Source of the DNA: CAZCDS01 sp964497585 | GTDB taxonomy: Bacteria; Desulfobacterota; Desulfomonilia; Desulfomonilales; Desulfomonilaceae | Assembly: GCA_964497585.1 (NCBI GenBank) | Contig: CAZCDS010000005.1 | Location: 124,001 to 188,000, forward strand | Length of the DNA stretch: 64,000 bases | Direction of reading: 5' to 3' | Shown: piece by piece, positions 42,436 through 51,124 of the stretch | Position numbering within the stretch: position 1 is the stretch's first letter | Layout: every line of letters starts with the position of its first letter | The notes under the pieces: generated by a model | Databases searched by the model: none | What the model saw: the letters and a program-made list of their open reading frames with translations, nothing else | Told to the model about the DNA's origin: nothing | Translations under genes and position numbers: made by a program

Positions 42436-43239
42436 ATGGATTTTCAATTCGGACTGAGTTACGATAAGCTCGAAGTGGGGATGAAGGACTCCTTCACCAA
42501 GACCATTACCGAGACGGACGTGTATCTCTTCGCGGGGATCAGTGGGGACTTCAATCCCATGCATGTCAACGAGGAATTCGCCAAGCTGACGCCCTTCGGG
42601 ACGCGCATTGCACACGGCGGACTCCCGCAGTGCCTGATCGCCCCGGTCCTCGGCATGAAGCTGCCGGGACTGGGGACCATAGCGGTTGAGATAAGGACTC
42701 GATTCAAAGCGCCCACCTTCTTTGGTGACACGATTACCGCGTCCGCGGAGGTCGTCGAGAAGATCGAGGAGAAGAGGCGAGTAAAGCTGAAGCTGACCTG
42801 GGTCAACCAGCGGGGAGAGACCGTGGCTACGGGAGAGGCCGAAGTCATTCCTCCGCCCAATCCGGAAGAGTTCATCTCCGGCAAGACTACGAGAGAGGAA
42901 AAGAAAATGGCATTGGAGTCAGTCAAGGAAGTATTCGAGACGATGCCCAAGGTATTCAACGCGAGCGCTGCCTCAGGTGTGAACGCAGTCTTCCAGTTCC
43001 ATATCACGGGCGGCGAGGCGGGTGACTGGCACGTAACAGTCAAGGACGGCGCCTGCCAGGTTGCCGAAGGCGTCAGCGATTCCCCCACGGTGAGCCTCAC
43101 CATGGCAGACGTCGACTGGATCGCCATGTGCAACGGTCAGCTCGACGGGATGAGCGCGTTCATGAGTGGTAAACTCAAGGCAACCGGCGACATCATGATG
43201 GCACAGCGAATCCCGAGCATGTTCCCCTTGCAGTCGTAG
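42436..43239 (+). CDS. MaoC-like dehydratase fused to an SCP2 sterol-carrier domain
   Basis: A 267-residue two-domain protein. Residues 1-140 form a MaoC hotdog hydratase: TETDVYLFAGISGDFNPMHVN contains the catalytic Asp and His pair (D-x4-H), and F-G-T-R-I-A-H-G is the second conserved segment. Residues 155-267 form an SCP2 domain (ALESVKEVFETMPKVFNASA, AVFQFHITGGEAGDWHV, SPTVSLTMADVDWIAMCNGQ, MSGKLKATGDIMMAQRI). The order hydratase-SCP2 resembles the C-terminal half of eukaryotic peroxisomal multifunctional enzyme 2. It would hydrate R-specific enoyl-CoA or bind an acyl chain for its neighbours. Confidence 0.9.
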   Translation: MDFQFGLSYDKLEVGMKDSFTKTITETDVYLFAGISGDFNPMHVNEEFAKLTPFGTRIAHGGLPQCLIAPVLGMKLPGLGTIAVEIRTRFKAPTFFGDTITASAEVVEKIEEKRRVKLKLTWVNQRGETVATGEAEVIPPPNPEEFISGKTTREEKKMALESVKEVFETMPKVFNASAASGVNAVFQFHITGGEAGDWHVTVKDGACQVAEGVSDSPTVSLTMADVDWIAMCNGQLDGMSAFMSGKLKATGDIMMAQRIPSMFPLQS

Positions 43240-43269
43240 CCCATCCCCCACAGGCTGGAGGGATGGGGC

Positions 43270-44412
43270 ATGATCAGTAGCACGGACTACTTCGGTGAGT
43301 CACACAATATACTCAGGCGGACCGTAGCCCGCTTTGTGGAGCGAGAGATATCTCCGTTCATCGACGAGTGGGAAGAGGCGGGTGAGTTCCCCCGCGAACT
43401 CTACCGCAAGGCAGCGGAGGTCGGCATCCTGGGTGTGGCGTACCCGGAAGAATGGAGCGGCTTCGACAGCGACATCTTCCACGAGATTGTGGTTACCGAA
43501 GAGCTGCTCAAATGTAGCTCAGGAGGCCTGGCGGCCGGCTTGATGTCACACAACATCGCGTTGCCGCCAATTATAGCCCTGGGCAACCGGAAGCAGAAAG
43601 AGCGCTTCATCCCTCCAGTACTGAGCGGCGAAAGAATCGCCGCTCTCGGCATAACCGAACCCGGCGGTGGATCGGACGTCGCGAACATCAGAACCCGCGC
43701 TGTTCGGGACGGAGACTCCTATGTGGTCAACGGCTCCAAGACAATGATCACGTCAGGGAGTCGCGCGGACCAGGTAACCGTCGCCGTCCGCACGGGCGTG
43801 CCGGGCCACAGGGGAGTCAGTCTTCTCGTCGTTGAGACGGATACTCCCGGATTTTCCGTTTCCCGGAAGCTCAGGAAGATGGGCTGGTGGGCATCCGACA
43901 CCGGGGAGTTGATCCTCGAGGATGTCCGGGTCCCTGTCGAGAACCTTCTCGGCGAGGAAGGTGCGGGCTTCTACGGCATTATGCACAATTTCCAGAAGGA
44001 GCGGCTCTACCTGGCGCTCATGGCCAATGCTACCGCGCAGTTGGCTCTGGACTTATCGATCAAATACGCCAAGGAGCGAGAGGCTTTCGGTAGACCCATT
44101 GTCGGGTTCCAGGTCACCCGCCACAAGCTCGTGGATATGGCCACCCTCGTGGAGGTCAGCCGAGAATTCACCTATCGCGTGGCAGCCAAGATTCAGGCCG
44201 GGGAGAACATGGTCAAGGAGATCTCCATGGCCAAGATCTTCTCCGCGGATATCTGCGACAAGGTCTGCCACGCTGCGGTCCAGATTCACGGCGGATACGG
44301 GTACATGCGGGAGTACGTCGTGGAACGGCTCTATCGTGACAGCCGCATTCTGTCCATCGGAGGCGGCACGAGCGAGATCATGAAGGAGATCATCTCGAAA
44401 ATGATCCTCTGA
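43270..44412 (+). CDS. acyl-CoA dehydrogenase, third of the island
   Basis: A 380-residue dehydrogenase with intact FAD motifs: GITEPGGGSDVANIRT, E-A-F-G-R-P-I, VQIHGGYGYMREYVVERLYRDSRI. The catalytic EGT is GGGTSE, but the helix-G segment MHNFQKERLYLAL keeps a Glu at the isovaleryl/long-chain-type base position (E of K-E-R-L). It is therefore probably active, on a branched or longer acyl-CoA. ATG 43270 is preceded by GGAGGGATGGGGC. Confidence 0.92.
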   Translation: MISSTDYFGESHNILRRTVARFVEREISPFIDEWEEAGEFPRELYRKAAEVGILGVAYPEEWSGFDSDIFHEIVVTEELLKCSSGGLAAGLMSHNIALPPIIALGNRKQKERFIPPVLSGERIAALGITEPGGGSDVANIRTRAVRDGDSYVVNGSKTMITSGSRADQVTVAVRTGVPGHRGVSLLVVETDTPGFSVSRKLRKMGWWASDTGELILEDVRVPVENLLGEEGAGFYGIMHNFQKERLYLALMANATAQLALDLSIKYAKEREAFGRPIVGFQVTRHKLVDMATLVEVSREFTYRVAAKIQAGENMVKEISMAKIFSADICDKVCHAAVQIHGGYGYMREYVVERLYRDSRILSIGGGTSEIMKEIISKMIL

Positions 44413-44433
44413 TCGGTACCAACGAGCGAGCAG

Positions 44434-45678
44434 ATGACACGCCGCAGCGAACACATCGACGCAGGAGCGATCTCACCCGGAATATCACCGATCCGATCAT
44501 CAGCTCCCAAGCAGGAAATCGACCAGCGCATCGACCGATTGAAGCATGGCATGTCGCGAGAGGGTTTGTATGGCGCGCTCATCGTACAAACGGCAGACTT
44601 GATCTATTATGCCGGCACCGCTCAGGATGCCCACCTCTTCGTACCGGTGGATGGTGATCCCGTCCTCATGGTCAGGAAGAGCTACGGAAGGGCGTGCGAC
44701 GAATCGCCTCTTGAGAATATTGTGGCGGTCACGAAGCTTGCCATGATCGCGGACATGGTTTCCTCGCATGCAAGCCCAGACGGGCTCGCCATTGGAATGG
44801 AACTGGACGTGCTTCCTGTGAACAATTACACGGCCTATCGAACCCTTCTTCCCGAAAGCGACATCCAGGACGTCTCGCCGCTAATCCGGCGTTTGAGGAT
44901 GGTCAAATCACGGTACGAGCTCGAAAGAATTAATGAAGCGGCGAACCTGAACGATCGCATGTTCGAACAGGTGGCGAAGATCCTGAAGCCTGGGATGACA
45001 GAGATCGCATTCGCTGGTCGGCTCGAAGCCTTTTACCGGGAATGTGGGCACCAGGGGTACGTCCGGGTAAGGAGTTTTAATCAGGAGGTTTTCTACGGTC
45101 ACCTCATGTCCGGCTCAAATCTCGCTGTCGCCGGCAGTGCGCTGGGGCCTACGGGCGGCGCCGGACCCCATGCCTCTTTCCCTCAGAGCGCCGGTCTCAA
45201 GACTATAGCCAGAAACGAGCCGGTAATGATCGACTACGTGGGAATCCATGAGGGCTACATGGTCGACCAGGCGAGGATATTCTCTCTGGGGCAGCTTGAC
45301 GAAAGATTTCACCAAGCTCATGACACGGCTCTCGCGATCCAGGAGGCCGCCGTGTGCAGAGGTGTTCCGGGTACTCCCGTCGAGGAGTTATACTTCACTG
45401 CCCTCCGCATTGCCAGGGATGCCGGGCTCGCGGACCATTTCATGGGCTCCGGATCCCCCGTTCAGTTCCTTGGTCACGGACTCGGCCTCGAAATCGATGA
45501 ATGGCCGGTCGTTGGCAGGAATTCTCCTCACGTCTTGGAACAGGGAATGGTTCTCGCTCTTGAACCGAAATTCATCTTTCCCGGTCAAGGGCTGGCCGGG
45601 ATTGAGAACACCTTCGTTGTTGCCGAAAAGGGCTTGGAGAGGCTTACCCATTTTGACGATGCCATTCAAACGATCTGA
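44434..45678 (+). CDS. M24-family metallopeptidase (Xaa-Pro peptidase/creatinase fold)
   Basis: A 414-residue protein with an N-terminal creatinase-type domain (to about 170) and a C-terminal pita-bread domain. The five metal ligands are visible: Asp in MIDYVGIHEGY, Asp in MVDQARIFSLG, His in FLGHGLGLEIDE, Glu in ALEPKFIFPG and Glu in GIENTFVV. It would act as a Xaa-Pro aminopeptidase or a creatinase-like C-N hydrolase. It is the last gene of the acyl-CoA island, 21 bases after a dehydrogenase, so amide-linked substrates may feed the pathway; this is inference. Start ATG 44434 is weakly supported. Confidence 0.9.
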   Translation: MTRRSEHIDAGAISPGISPIRSSAPKQEIDQRIDRLKHGMSREGLYGALIVQTADLIYYAGTAQDAHLFVPVDGDPVLMVRKSYGRACDESPLENIVAVTKLAMIADMVSSHASPDGLAIGMELDVLPVNNYTAYRTLLPESDIQDVSPLIRRLRMVKSRYELERINEAANLNDRMFEQVAKILKPGMTEIAFAGRLEAFYRECGHQGYVRVRSFNQEVFYGHLMSGSNLAVAGSALGPTGGAGPHASFPQSAGLKTIARNEPVMIDYVGIHEGYMVDQARIFSLGQLDERFHQAHDTALAIQEAAVCRGVPGTPVEELYFTALRIARDAGLADHFMGSGSPVQFLGHGLGLEIDEWPVVGRNSPHVLEQGMVLALEPKFIFPGQGLAGIENTFVVAEKGLERLTHFDDAIQTI

Positions 45679-46033
45679 CACGGTCGGCCAAGTGTGAGTG
45701 GACCCTACGAGTGCTCTTGCAGCGACTCGTTGGGATCAGCATGTCCGGTCCGGCAGAGTTGCGAGCGCCTCTCAGGTCCGATCCCAGAAGGAGAGGAACA
45801 CTGCACGGAGAAAGAAAGACCTCTCGAAAGCCCGTCGCTGCCGTTTCCCGTATGAAGGAGCTCCTGAGAGGCCATTGTCGAACATTGCACAGGGCCGAGG
45901 AGACCGGGGACCGCAATGACCTGCGATGCTACTCCGGGGAGCAGCCCACTACCAAGATCGAAGCGTTTGTAGAGCAGCCCGGCTAGAGGCTGCGGCGACC
46001 GAACGGAACCCTCGCCATCCTTGACTCGGAAGA
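45679..46033. other. convergent intergenic region, nothing recognised
   Basis: These 355 bases lie between the convergent M24 peptidase and LD-carboxypeptidase genes. I see no stem with T tract, repeat or gene. Confidence 0.5.
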
Positions 46034-46996
46034 TTACATATCCACGGTCAGAGACGGAATGTCCGTATCAAGCCTCACGGGGACTCCCAGTGGGACGGTT
46101 ACGTTGGGCAACACATGGCCGTACGGGAATCCTGACAGGATCGGAACGGGGTGATCCCAAGTCAGCTCCAGGAGGCGCTGTTCAGTCTCAGCGAGCAGGT
46201 CCCGGTCCTCGAGGCCGCGCACATGTCCCACGACAATCCCGGAGACCTTTCGGAAGACCCCGGCCAGCTTCAATTGGGTGAGCATCCTATCGACTCGGTA
46301 CAGTGGTTCGTGGACGTCCTCGACAATGAGTATCCCGTTGGTAACGTCAGGAAAATGGGGAGTGCCCACGATCGAGGTGATCAGGGAGAGGCACCCTCCG
46401 AGGAGAACCCCGCGGGCTACTCCGGACCTTGGAACGCGAAGCCCGTCCATCGGGTCTGGCAGCAGCTCCCTTCCTCGGACGGGGAGGGTGAGTGCCTTGA
46501 GGAGCATTTCCTCGGAAAGCTCATCGAGCCCCTCGCCGACTTGGCCCGCTACCATCGGTCCGGACCAGGAGGCCAGCCCAACGCGACCAAAGAGCGAAAG
46601 CTGCAATGCTGTCAGATCACTCATGCCCAGGAGCAGCTTGGGGTCTTGACAAACACCTTCCGTGTCCACCTGATCCAGGAGGCGCATCACGCCGTAGCCT
46701 CCCCTGGCAAAAAGGACCGCCCGGATTTCGGGGTCTCCCAGCATGGCGTTCAAATCAGTACAACGCTGCTCATCCGTGCCTGCGAGGTAGGCTCCGTTGC
46801 GCTCGCCAACATGACAGCCCTGCACAACCCGGAAGCCCTTCGATTTGAGGAACAGGAGACCCTGCTCGAGAAGCTCAGGCTTTGTGGGGCCTGAGGTGGC
46901 TACGACTCCGATCGTGTCACCCGCGGCCACCGGCGAGGGAACAAGAAGGGACCGTCCATTCCAGAAGCATTCATCGCTCTTCATATCTCTGTCCAT
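46034..46996 (-). CDS. LD-carboxypeptidase (S66 family, LdcA/MccF-like)
   Basis: A 320-residue S66 serine peptidase that would trim L,D-tetrapeptides of recycled muropeptides. GDTIGVVATSGP near the N-terminus, FARGGYGVMRLLD, the nucleophile region LLGMSDLTALQL (Ser of S-D), the catalytic Glu in ILIVEDVHEPLYRVDRML and His in GFPYGHVLPNVTVPLG follow the family order. A microcin-immunity (MccF) role is the other option in this family. ATG 46996 overlaps the TrmL end by 26 bases; ATG 46984 would shorten the overlap to 14. Confidence 0.9.
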   Translation of the reverse strand: MDRDMKSDECFWNGRSLLVPSPVAAGDTIGVVATSGPTKPELLEQGLLFLKSKGFRVVQGCHVGERNGAYLAGTDEQRCTDLNAMLGDPEIRAVLFARGGYGVMRLLDQVDTEGVCQDPKLLLGMSDLTALQLSLFGRVGLASWSGPMVAGQVGEGLDELSEEMLLKALTLPVRGRELLPDPMDGLRVPRSGVARGVLLGGCLSLITSIVGTPHFPDVTNGILIVEDVHEPLYRVDRMLTQLKLAGVFRKVSGIVVGHVRGLEDRDLLAETEQRLLELTWDHPVPILSGFPYGHVLPNVTVPLGVPVRLDTDIPSLTVDM

Positions 46997-47492
46997 CTTT
47001 GCCGCTTCGGGCTCTAGGACTGACTCGCTTTATTCCCGGCAGGTCACCGGTCTGTCTCAGAGCCTCGTATAGGATAATCCCTGCTGATGTGGAAAGGTTG
47101 AGGCTCCGGACCTTCGTCTTATCGATCGGGATCCGGGCAATCCTTTGGGGAAATCGTCCGTATAGAACCTCGGGAAGGCCGGAGGTTTCAGCACCGAAGA
47201 GTATGTGGTCTTCGCGTGCGAACTCCACTCTGTACCAGTTGTGGCCTCTGTTACTGCTCGTAAGAACAATGTGGTCGGGGCTTACCGACGCGAGGTAGGA
47301 CTCAAGATTCTCCCAGACTACGAGGTGAAGTTTCTCCCAGTAGTCCAGTCCTGCGCGCTTCAGGGATCGGTCGTCGATGCGAAATCCGAGCGGTTTGACC
47401 AGGTGGAGTGTCGCCCCCACGGCCACGCAAAGCCTGCCAATGTTGCCCGTATTTGGGGGAATCTCGGGATTGACGAGGACCACGTTGATCAC
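46971..47492 (-). CDS. trmL: tRNA (cytidine/uridine-2'-O-)-methyltransferase TrmL
   Basis: A 173-residue SPOUT methyltransferase modifying the 2'-O of the wobble nucleotide in tRNA-Leu. NVVLVNPEIPPNTGNIGRLC at the N-terminus, LFGAETSGLPE (motif 2) and IPIDKTKVRSLNLSTSAGIILYEALRQ (knot, motif 3) are diagnostic. The start is GTG 47492, with AAAGGAAG upstream; the longer open frame above it is out of family. It lies between the phosphatase-like gene and the LD-carboxypeptidase gene, which it overlaps. Confidence 0.94.
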   Translation of the reverse strand: MINVVLVNPEIPPNTGNIGRLCVAVGATLHLVKPLGFRIDDRSLKRAGLDYWEKLHLVVWENLESYLASVSPDHIVLTSSNRGHNWYRVEFAREDHILFGAETSGLPEVLYGRFPQRIARIPIDKTKVRSLNLSTSAGIILYEALRQTGDLPGIKRVSPRARSGKDGQRYEER

Positions 47493-47526
47493 GGACTTCC
47501 TTTCCGAAGGGAGAATGCCTTTGCCG

Positions 47527-48840
47527 TCACGCGAGGCACTCCTTGATGCACGCGGCAACGTCACTGATCTTTGGATCGGCAAGGTTCGCGCCGATCGAAG
47601 GATCATCGGTGAGGAGGAACGCATCATCGTGCGTGTGCGTTCCCGTGAAGATGTCCAACATGAACGGCACGTGGACATCAAAGGCAGCCTTCAGATCATA
47701 TCCCTCCTGCGGGATCAGCACAAGATCCGGTGCGGTGGGCAAACAGTCCAGGCCGTACGCCTCGGCGCGGGTCAACACCTGGTCGAAGAGCCGTGTCTCC
47801 GCTGAATCAAGATCGGCCGGCACGGGGCCTCCGAGATCGCCCACGCACAACCCTTCGAGGTCTCGCTTGAGTCGAGACAGCACCTCCTCTTCGGCAGCGG
47901 GACCTAGAATACCCGTCCTGAACCGGGACTGAGAGTTGAGATAGATCCTGCCAGGATCCAGTGCGAACGCTTCCGAGTCCGGAGAGACGTGCTCGATCCG
48001 TTCAGGAGCTGAAGTGGTGAACCTGAGGTACCCCAGACGATGGAGAATGCTGTTCACATACACCTGCGTCTTCAATCGGGTGAAGCCGTGGTCCGAGACA
48101 ACAAGGAGTCGCGTTCCCGCGCCCAACCTGGCGAACAGCTCCCCCATCAGGGTGTCCACCCGCCGGTAGTAGGCAAGGAAATCTCTGTGGAAAGGATGAC
48201 TTTCATCGAACGCGGCATCGTAGAAGAAATGATGGAGCCTATCCGTTCCAGTAACGACGCCGACAAAGAGATCCCAGGGTTGGGTTTCCAGAAGGGTCAG
48301 CATGGCTTCAACGTGTACGTTGAGCGTCCAGAAGAGGTCTCCCATCAAGTCTCGTCGGTCTGTCCTTCCTCGCACCGCGTCGACGTCGAATCGATACCGG
48401 ATCGATTTCAGCCATGGGATCAGAGACGTCGGATAGGCCCCCCGATCGAGGAGAGGAGCCACGAACCCCGATATGAGTGTGCCGTTGAGCGGTCGGGCCG
48501 GGTAGGTGAAAGGAACATTAACCACGATCGCTCGTTCTGAAGGGATTTCTTGCCATATTGTCGGGCATTGGATGTCGTCAAAGGAGGGCAGCCTCACGGT
48601 TTTCTCGCCCGGAACGAGATCGGTGAAGCCGAAGATCCCGTGCCTGCCGGGCCCCTGACCGGTCATGAAGGAAGACCACGCCACGGAAGAGATGGGCGGA
48701 ACCGTGCTTGCCATCTTGCTCAAGGATCCACCGCTCGTCCTTTCCGCGAGGCGCGGCATAAGGCCGGATTCGAGGAACTCCTCCAGAAGGCCGAAGGGGA
48801 CGCCGTCGAGTCCGAGCACTGCAACTTTGCTCGTCTTCAT
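47527..48840 (-). CDS. alkaline-phosphatase-superfamily hydrolase (type I phosphodiesterase/nucleotide pyrophosphatase)
   Basis: A 437-residue cytoplasmic metal hydrolase. VAVLGLDGVPFGLLEEF (first metal Asp), STVPPISSVAWSSFMTGQGPGRHGIFGF (nucleophile region, Ser), GTDRLHHFF (Asp/His pair), VVSDHGFTRL (Asp-His) and FTGTHTHDDAFLL (last His) give the complete set of metal ligands of the superfamily. Members cleave phosphodiesters or act on nucleotides, phospholipids or sulfated sugars; I cannot choose. It follows the PHP-domain gene by 29 bases in one operon. Confidence 0.88.
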   Translation of the reverse strand: MKTSKVAVLGLDGVPFGLLEEFLESGLMPRLAERTSGGSLSKMASTVPPISSVAWSSFMTGQGPGRHGIFGFTDLVPGEKTVRLPSFDDIQCPTIWQEIPSERAIVVNVPFTYPARPLNGTLISGFVAPLLDRGAYPTSLIPWLKSIRYRFDVDAVRGRTDRRDLMGDLFWTLNVHVEAMLTLLETQPWDLFVGVVTGTDRLHHFFYDAAFDESHPFHRDFLAYYRRVDTLMGELFARLGAGTRLLVVSDHGFTRLKTQVYVNSILHRLGYLRFTTSAPERIEHVSPDSEAFALDPGRIYLNSQSRFRTGILGPAAEEEVLSRLKRDLEGLCVGDLGGPVPADLDSAETRLFDQVLTRAEAYGLDCLPTAPDLVLIPQEGYDLKAAFDVHVPFMLDIFTGTHTHDDAFLLTDDPSIGANLADPKISDVAACIKECLA

Positions 48841-48869
48841 TATGCGGAGAGCCTCATGTCACATTGAAA

Positions 48870-49772
48870 TCAAGACGCCCTTTCGGAGTCTGCTTCCGAG
48901 GACTCGGCATCAGATTTCTTAGAGGATGTCAACGCGACCCTCCTCCTCTTGAGATTCACGAGAAGCCGATAGGGCAGGGGCCCTTGCTCCGGGATAAGTC
49001 CGAGTTGGATGCCGGGCTTGTTTGCGCCGTGGAAATCCGTGCCCCCCGTGGCCACGAGATGGTACCTGTCTGCGAGTTCTAGGTAGGTCTGCGTCTGGGC
49101 CGGCGTATGCTCCGGGTAGTAGGCTTCAAGGCCCTGAAGACCGTGCTCCTTCAGGCGCTTCACGACCTCTCCAAGCCCTTCCGAATCTCCCGAGAGCACC
49201 GAGTAGGGGTGTGCCATCACGGGCAGACCTCCGGCACGGGTTATCGTCCTGAGCGCCTCAACCGGGTCGAGCTTGGGCTTCTTCGCATATGCGGGAGCCC
49301 CACGCCTGAGGTACCGGTCAAAGGCCTCCTGCATTTCGGCCACGAAGCCCATCTTGACCATGACGCGGGCTATGTGGGGCCTCCCCGGTACGCCGCACCC
49401 CGATTCCGCGGCCACCTCCTCCCGCCTGATCTCGATGCCCAACCGTGCCAATTTCGAGAGAATCCTTACGGTCCGTTCTTCGCGCCCTCGCTTAAGATAG
49501 TCGAGTGTCTGGAGCAGATCAGGGTCCGTCCGGTCGACAAAGAAGCCCAATATGTGGAGTATCCCTTTGTCCCACTCGGCACTGATCTCCACGCCCGGTA
49601 CGATTTCCACGTGGGATCGGGTACTTTCTTCCATGGCCTCGCCCAGACCCGCAACCGTATCGTGGTCGGTCACGGCCACAGCAGTTATTCCTCGGTCCGC
49701 GGCGAGGCGGACGACGCCGGCGGGCGAGACGGTCCCATCGGATGCAGCAGTGTGAACGTGCAGGTCGATCAT
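48870..49772 (-). CDS. PHP-domain phosphoesterase (RNase AM/YciV-like)
   Basis: A 300-residue metal-dependent phosphoesterase. The PHP motifs are in order: IDLHVHTAASDGTVSP (HxH), VAVTDHDTVAG, VPGVEISAEW, GRPHIARV, VMAHPYS and GGTDFHGANKPG. Proteins of this length act as 3',5'-nucleoside bisphosphate phosphatases or 5'-3' RNA exonucleases. It is the first gene of a four-gene minus-strand operon with a promoter about 30 bases upstream. Confidence 0.92.
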   Translation of the reverse strand: MIDLHVHTAASDGTVSPAGVVRLAADRGITAVAVTDHDTVAGLGEAMEESTRSHVEIVPGVEISAEWDKGILHILGFFVDRTDPDLLQTLDYLKRGREERTVRILSKLARLGIEIRREEVAAESGCGVPGRPHIARVMVKMGFVAEMQEAFDRYLRRGAPAYAKKPKLDPVEALRTITRAGGLPVMAHPYSVLSGDSEGLGEVVKRLKEHGLQGLEAYYPEHTPAQTQTYLELADRYHLVATGGTDFHGANKPGIQLGLIPEQGPLPYRLLVNLKRRRVALTSSKKSDAESSEADSERAS

Positions 49773-49798
49773 CTCTCCGATTCCGTTGCCAGGGCCAC

Positions 49799-49830
49799 AG
49801 CATAGCCACGGTTGAGAGATTCCGTCAACC
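49799..49830 (-). promoter_or_regulatory. promoter of the PHP operon with inverted repeat
   Basis: On the minus strand TTGACG (49823-49828, 5 of 6) and TATGCT (49799-49804, 4 of 6) are 18 bases apart. GGTTGA-N9-TCAACC (49810-49830) covers the -35 box and could be an operator. Confidence 0.45.
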
Positions 49831-50680
49831 GTTATGCGGGCAGGTCGCTCTATTTGGTCCCGCGGCTACTCGGTACGGGAATTCAGACAATCGGGAGAGT
49901 GGTTAAGGAGAGCCGGCAACCTTGGAGCCACTCCTTGCCGTGACATTGCAGAAAAAGCTTCACTCAGTCGAACTGAAGCATTACACGCTTCGGAATAAAG
50001 CAGGACAGTCTCCAAAGCTAACGGCGGCGAAAGGTCTTTTGGTGCGTGATTTTCGGTCGTTACTACTCATAAGAAGTAAAAGTGGGGGAGACTTCTTGGC
50101 AAAGCAGATGGTACCTCTCAAGGTGGGATTGCTCATAAGAGGAAGAGATTCGTGAGTCCTATCAAGGCGGTCCACGCTCGTAGTACACGAAATCTGAATG
50201 AAATTACGAATGCAGATTCATCGTTTTTCGGGCAATCTCTGCACGGGCATGGCCCAAGTGTTGACGAGGTTTGTGGAATAAATATGTACCGTCTACAGGC
50301 TCGGGGTCTGCGCGACTGAGGGGGATCGCCCGTTCTCTGGTCGCGGGAACGTCTCTGAAGCAGAGGACTGATCGTCTTTCTCGAAATCTGGGCCGGTGAG
50401 GGTTGGCTGAGGAGATCGGACCGCTGTGGAGGCGCGGGGAGCAGCTCGCGTTGATCAGGATATGCTATTGATCGTTGGTCCGACGGATATCAGGAAGAAG
50501 CATGCCAAGAAGATGAAGTATCTCGCGGCAGTCTGCCACGCCAGCGACAAGGAGTGTGGTCTCGGATACTGGGTAGGTACGCTGGTGGGGCCGAGAACGG
50601 CTCTTCGGAGGTTGTTCGGCTGGTCACCAGGCTCTATTCGCAGGAAGCGGAGGATTTGAGAATCACGAGCTGTTGGATGC

Positions 50681-51011
50681 CATGAGGAGGGTTTACCAGG
50701 TTACCTCAGGCCAAAGAATTTTCGTCATTGCCCCGGGTGGAGATCGCCGGCCGTAAGACGGGTTCGCCACCGAAGAGTTTCTGTTTCATTTCATCATTCC
50801 CCAGCTCGGGGACTGTGATCTGGTTGGGGGGAAGCTCAGAAAGATTCTGCGATTGGCCCAGCGGATTTTTGGCCTCCCCAACTTTCGGAACTTTGCCCTC
50901 GCAGACGAGATCAAAGAGATTCTCGGCAAGGCAGCGCACGATTCAATCCACCAAACAACAGACCAACAGGGCCATCCCACCAGCTCTCGTTTCTTTCGGC
51001 CTAAATTGTGA
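50681..51011 (+). pseudogene. candidate gene remnant with an in-frame stop
   Basis: From ATG 50681 a frame reads through RRVYQVTSGQRIFVIAPGG, meets TAA at 50756, then continues as FATEEFLFHFIIPQLG, LRKILRLAQRIFGLPNFRNF and ALADEIKEILGKAAHDSI to TGA at 51009. The composition after the stop is protein-like (amphipathic Leu/Ile/Lys spacing), but I recognise no family, and an open frame also exists on the other strand (50706-50939). It may be a decayed accessory gene. Confidence 0.3.
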
Positions 51012-51124
51012 GGGAAACTCCAGGAAAAGTGGCCGCTCCGGCACTGCGCCCGGAATTCGGGCTCCTTCCGCTCCCGGAAGATTCTTCGGTATGGTCCGGA
51101 AGCGCCGGGAAAGGGAGGTGCCGT

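Larger units (their letters stand above)
49773..51124. other. long gap without intact gene; possible decayed coding sequence
   Basis: This 1.35-kb stretch separates the PHP operon from ahbC. The first 60 bases hold the PHP promoter. The rest has no open frame with convincing start and family character. A near-palindrome GCTTCA...TGAAGC lies at 49957-49979 and a 7-bp repeat AAGAAGT/ACTTCTT near 50070-50097. The right half (50426-51011, plus strand) reads like eroded protein. Confidence 0.5.

Noticed and set aside
50426..50659. ISL3-like transposase fragment
   Set aside because: Only a faint likeness to a transposase segment; no terminal repeats, target duplications or DDE motif could be seen.
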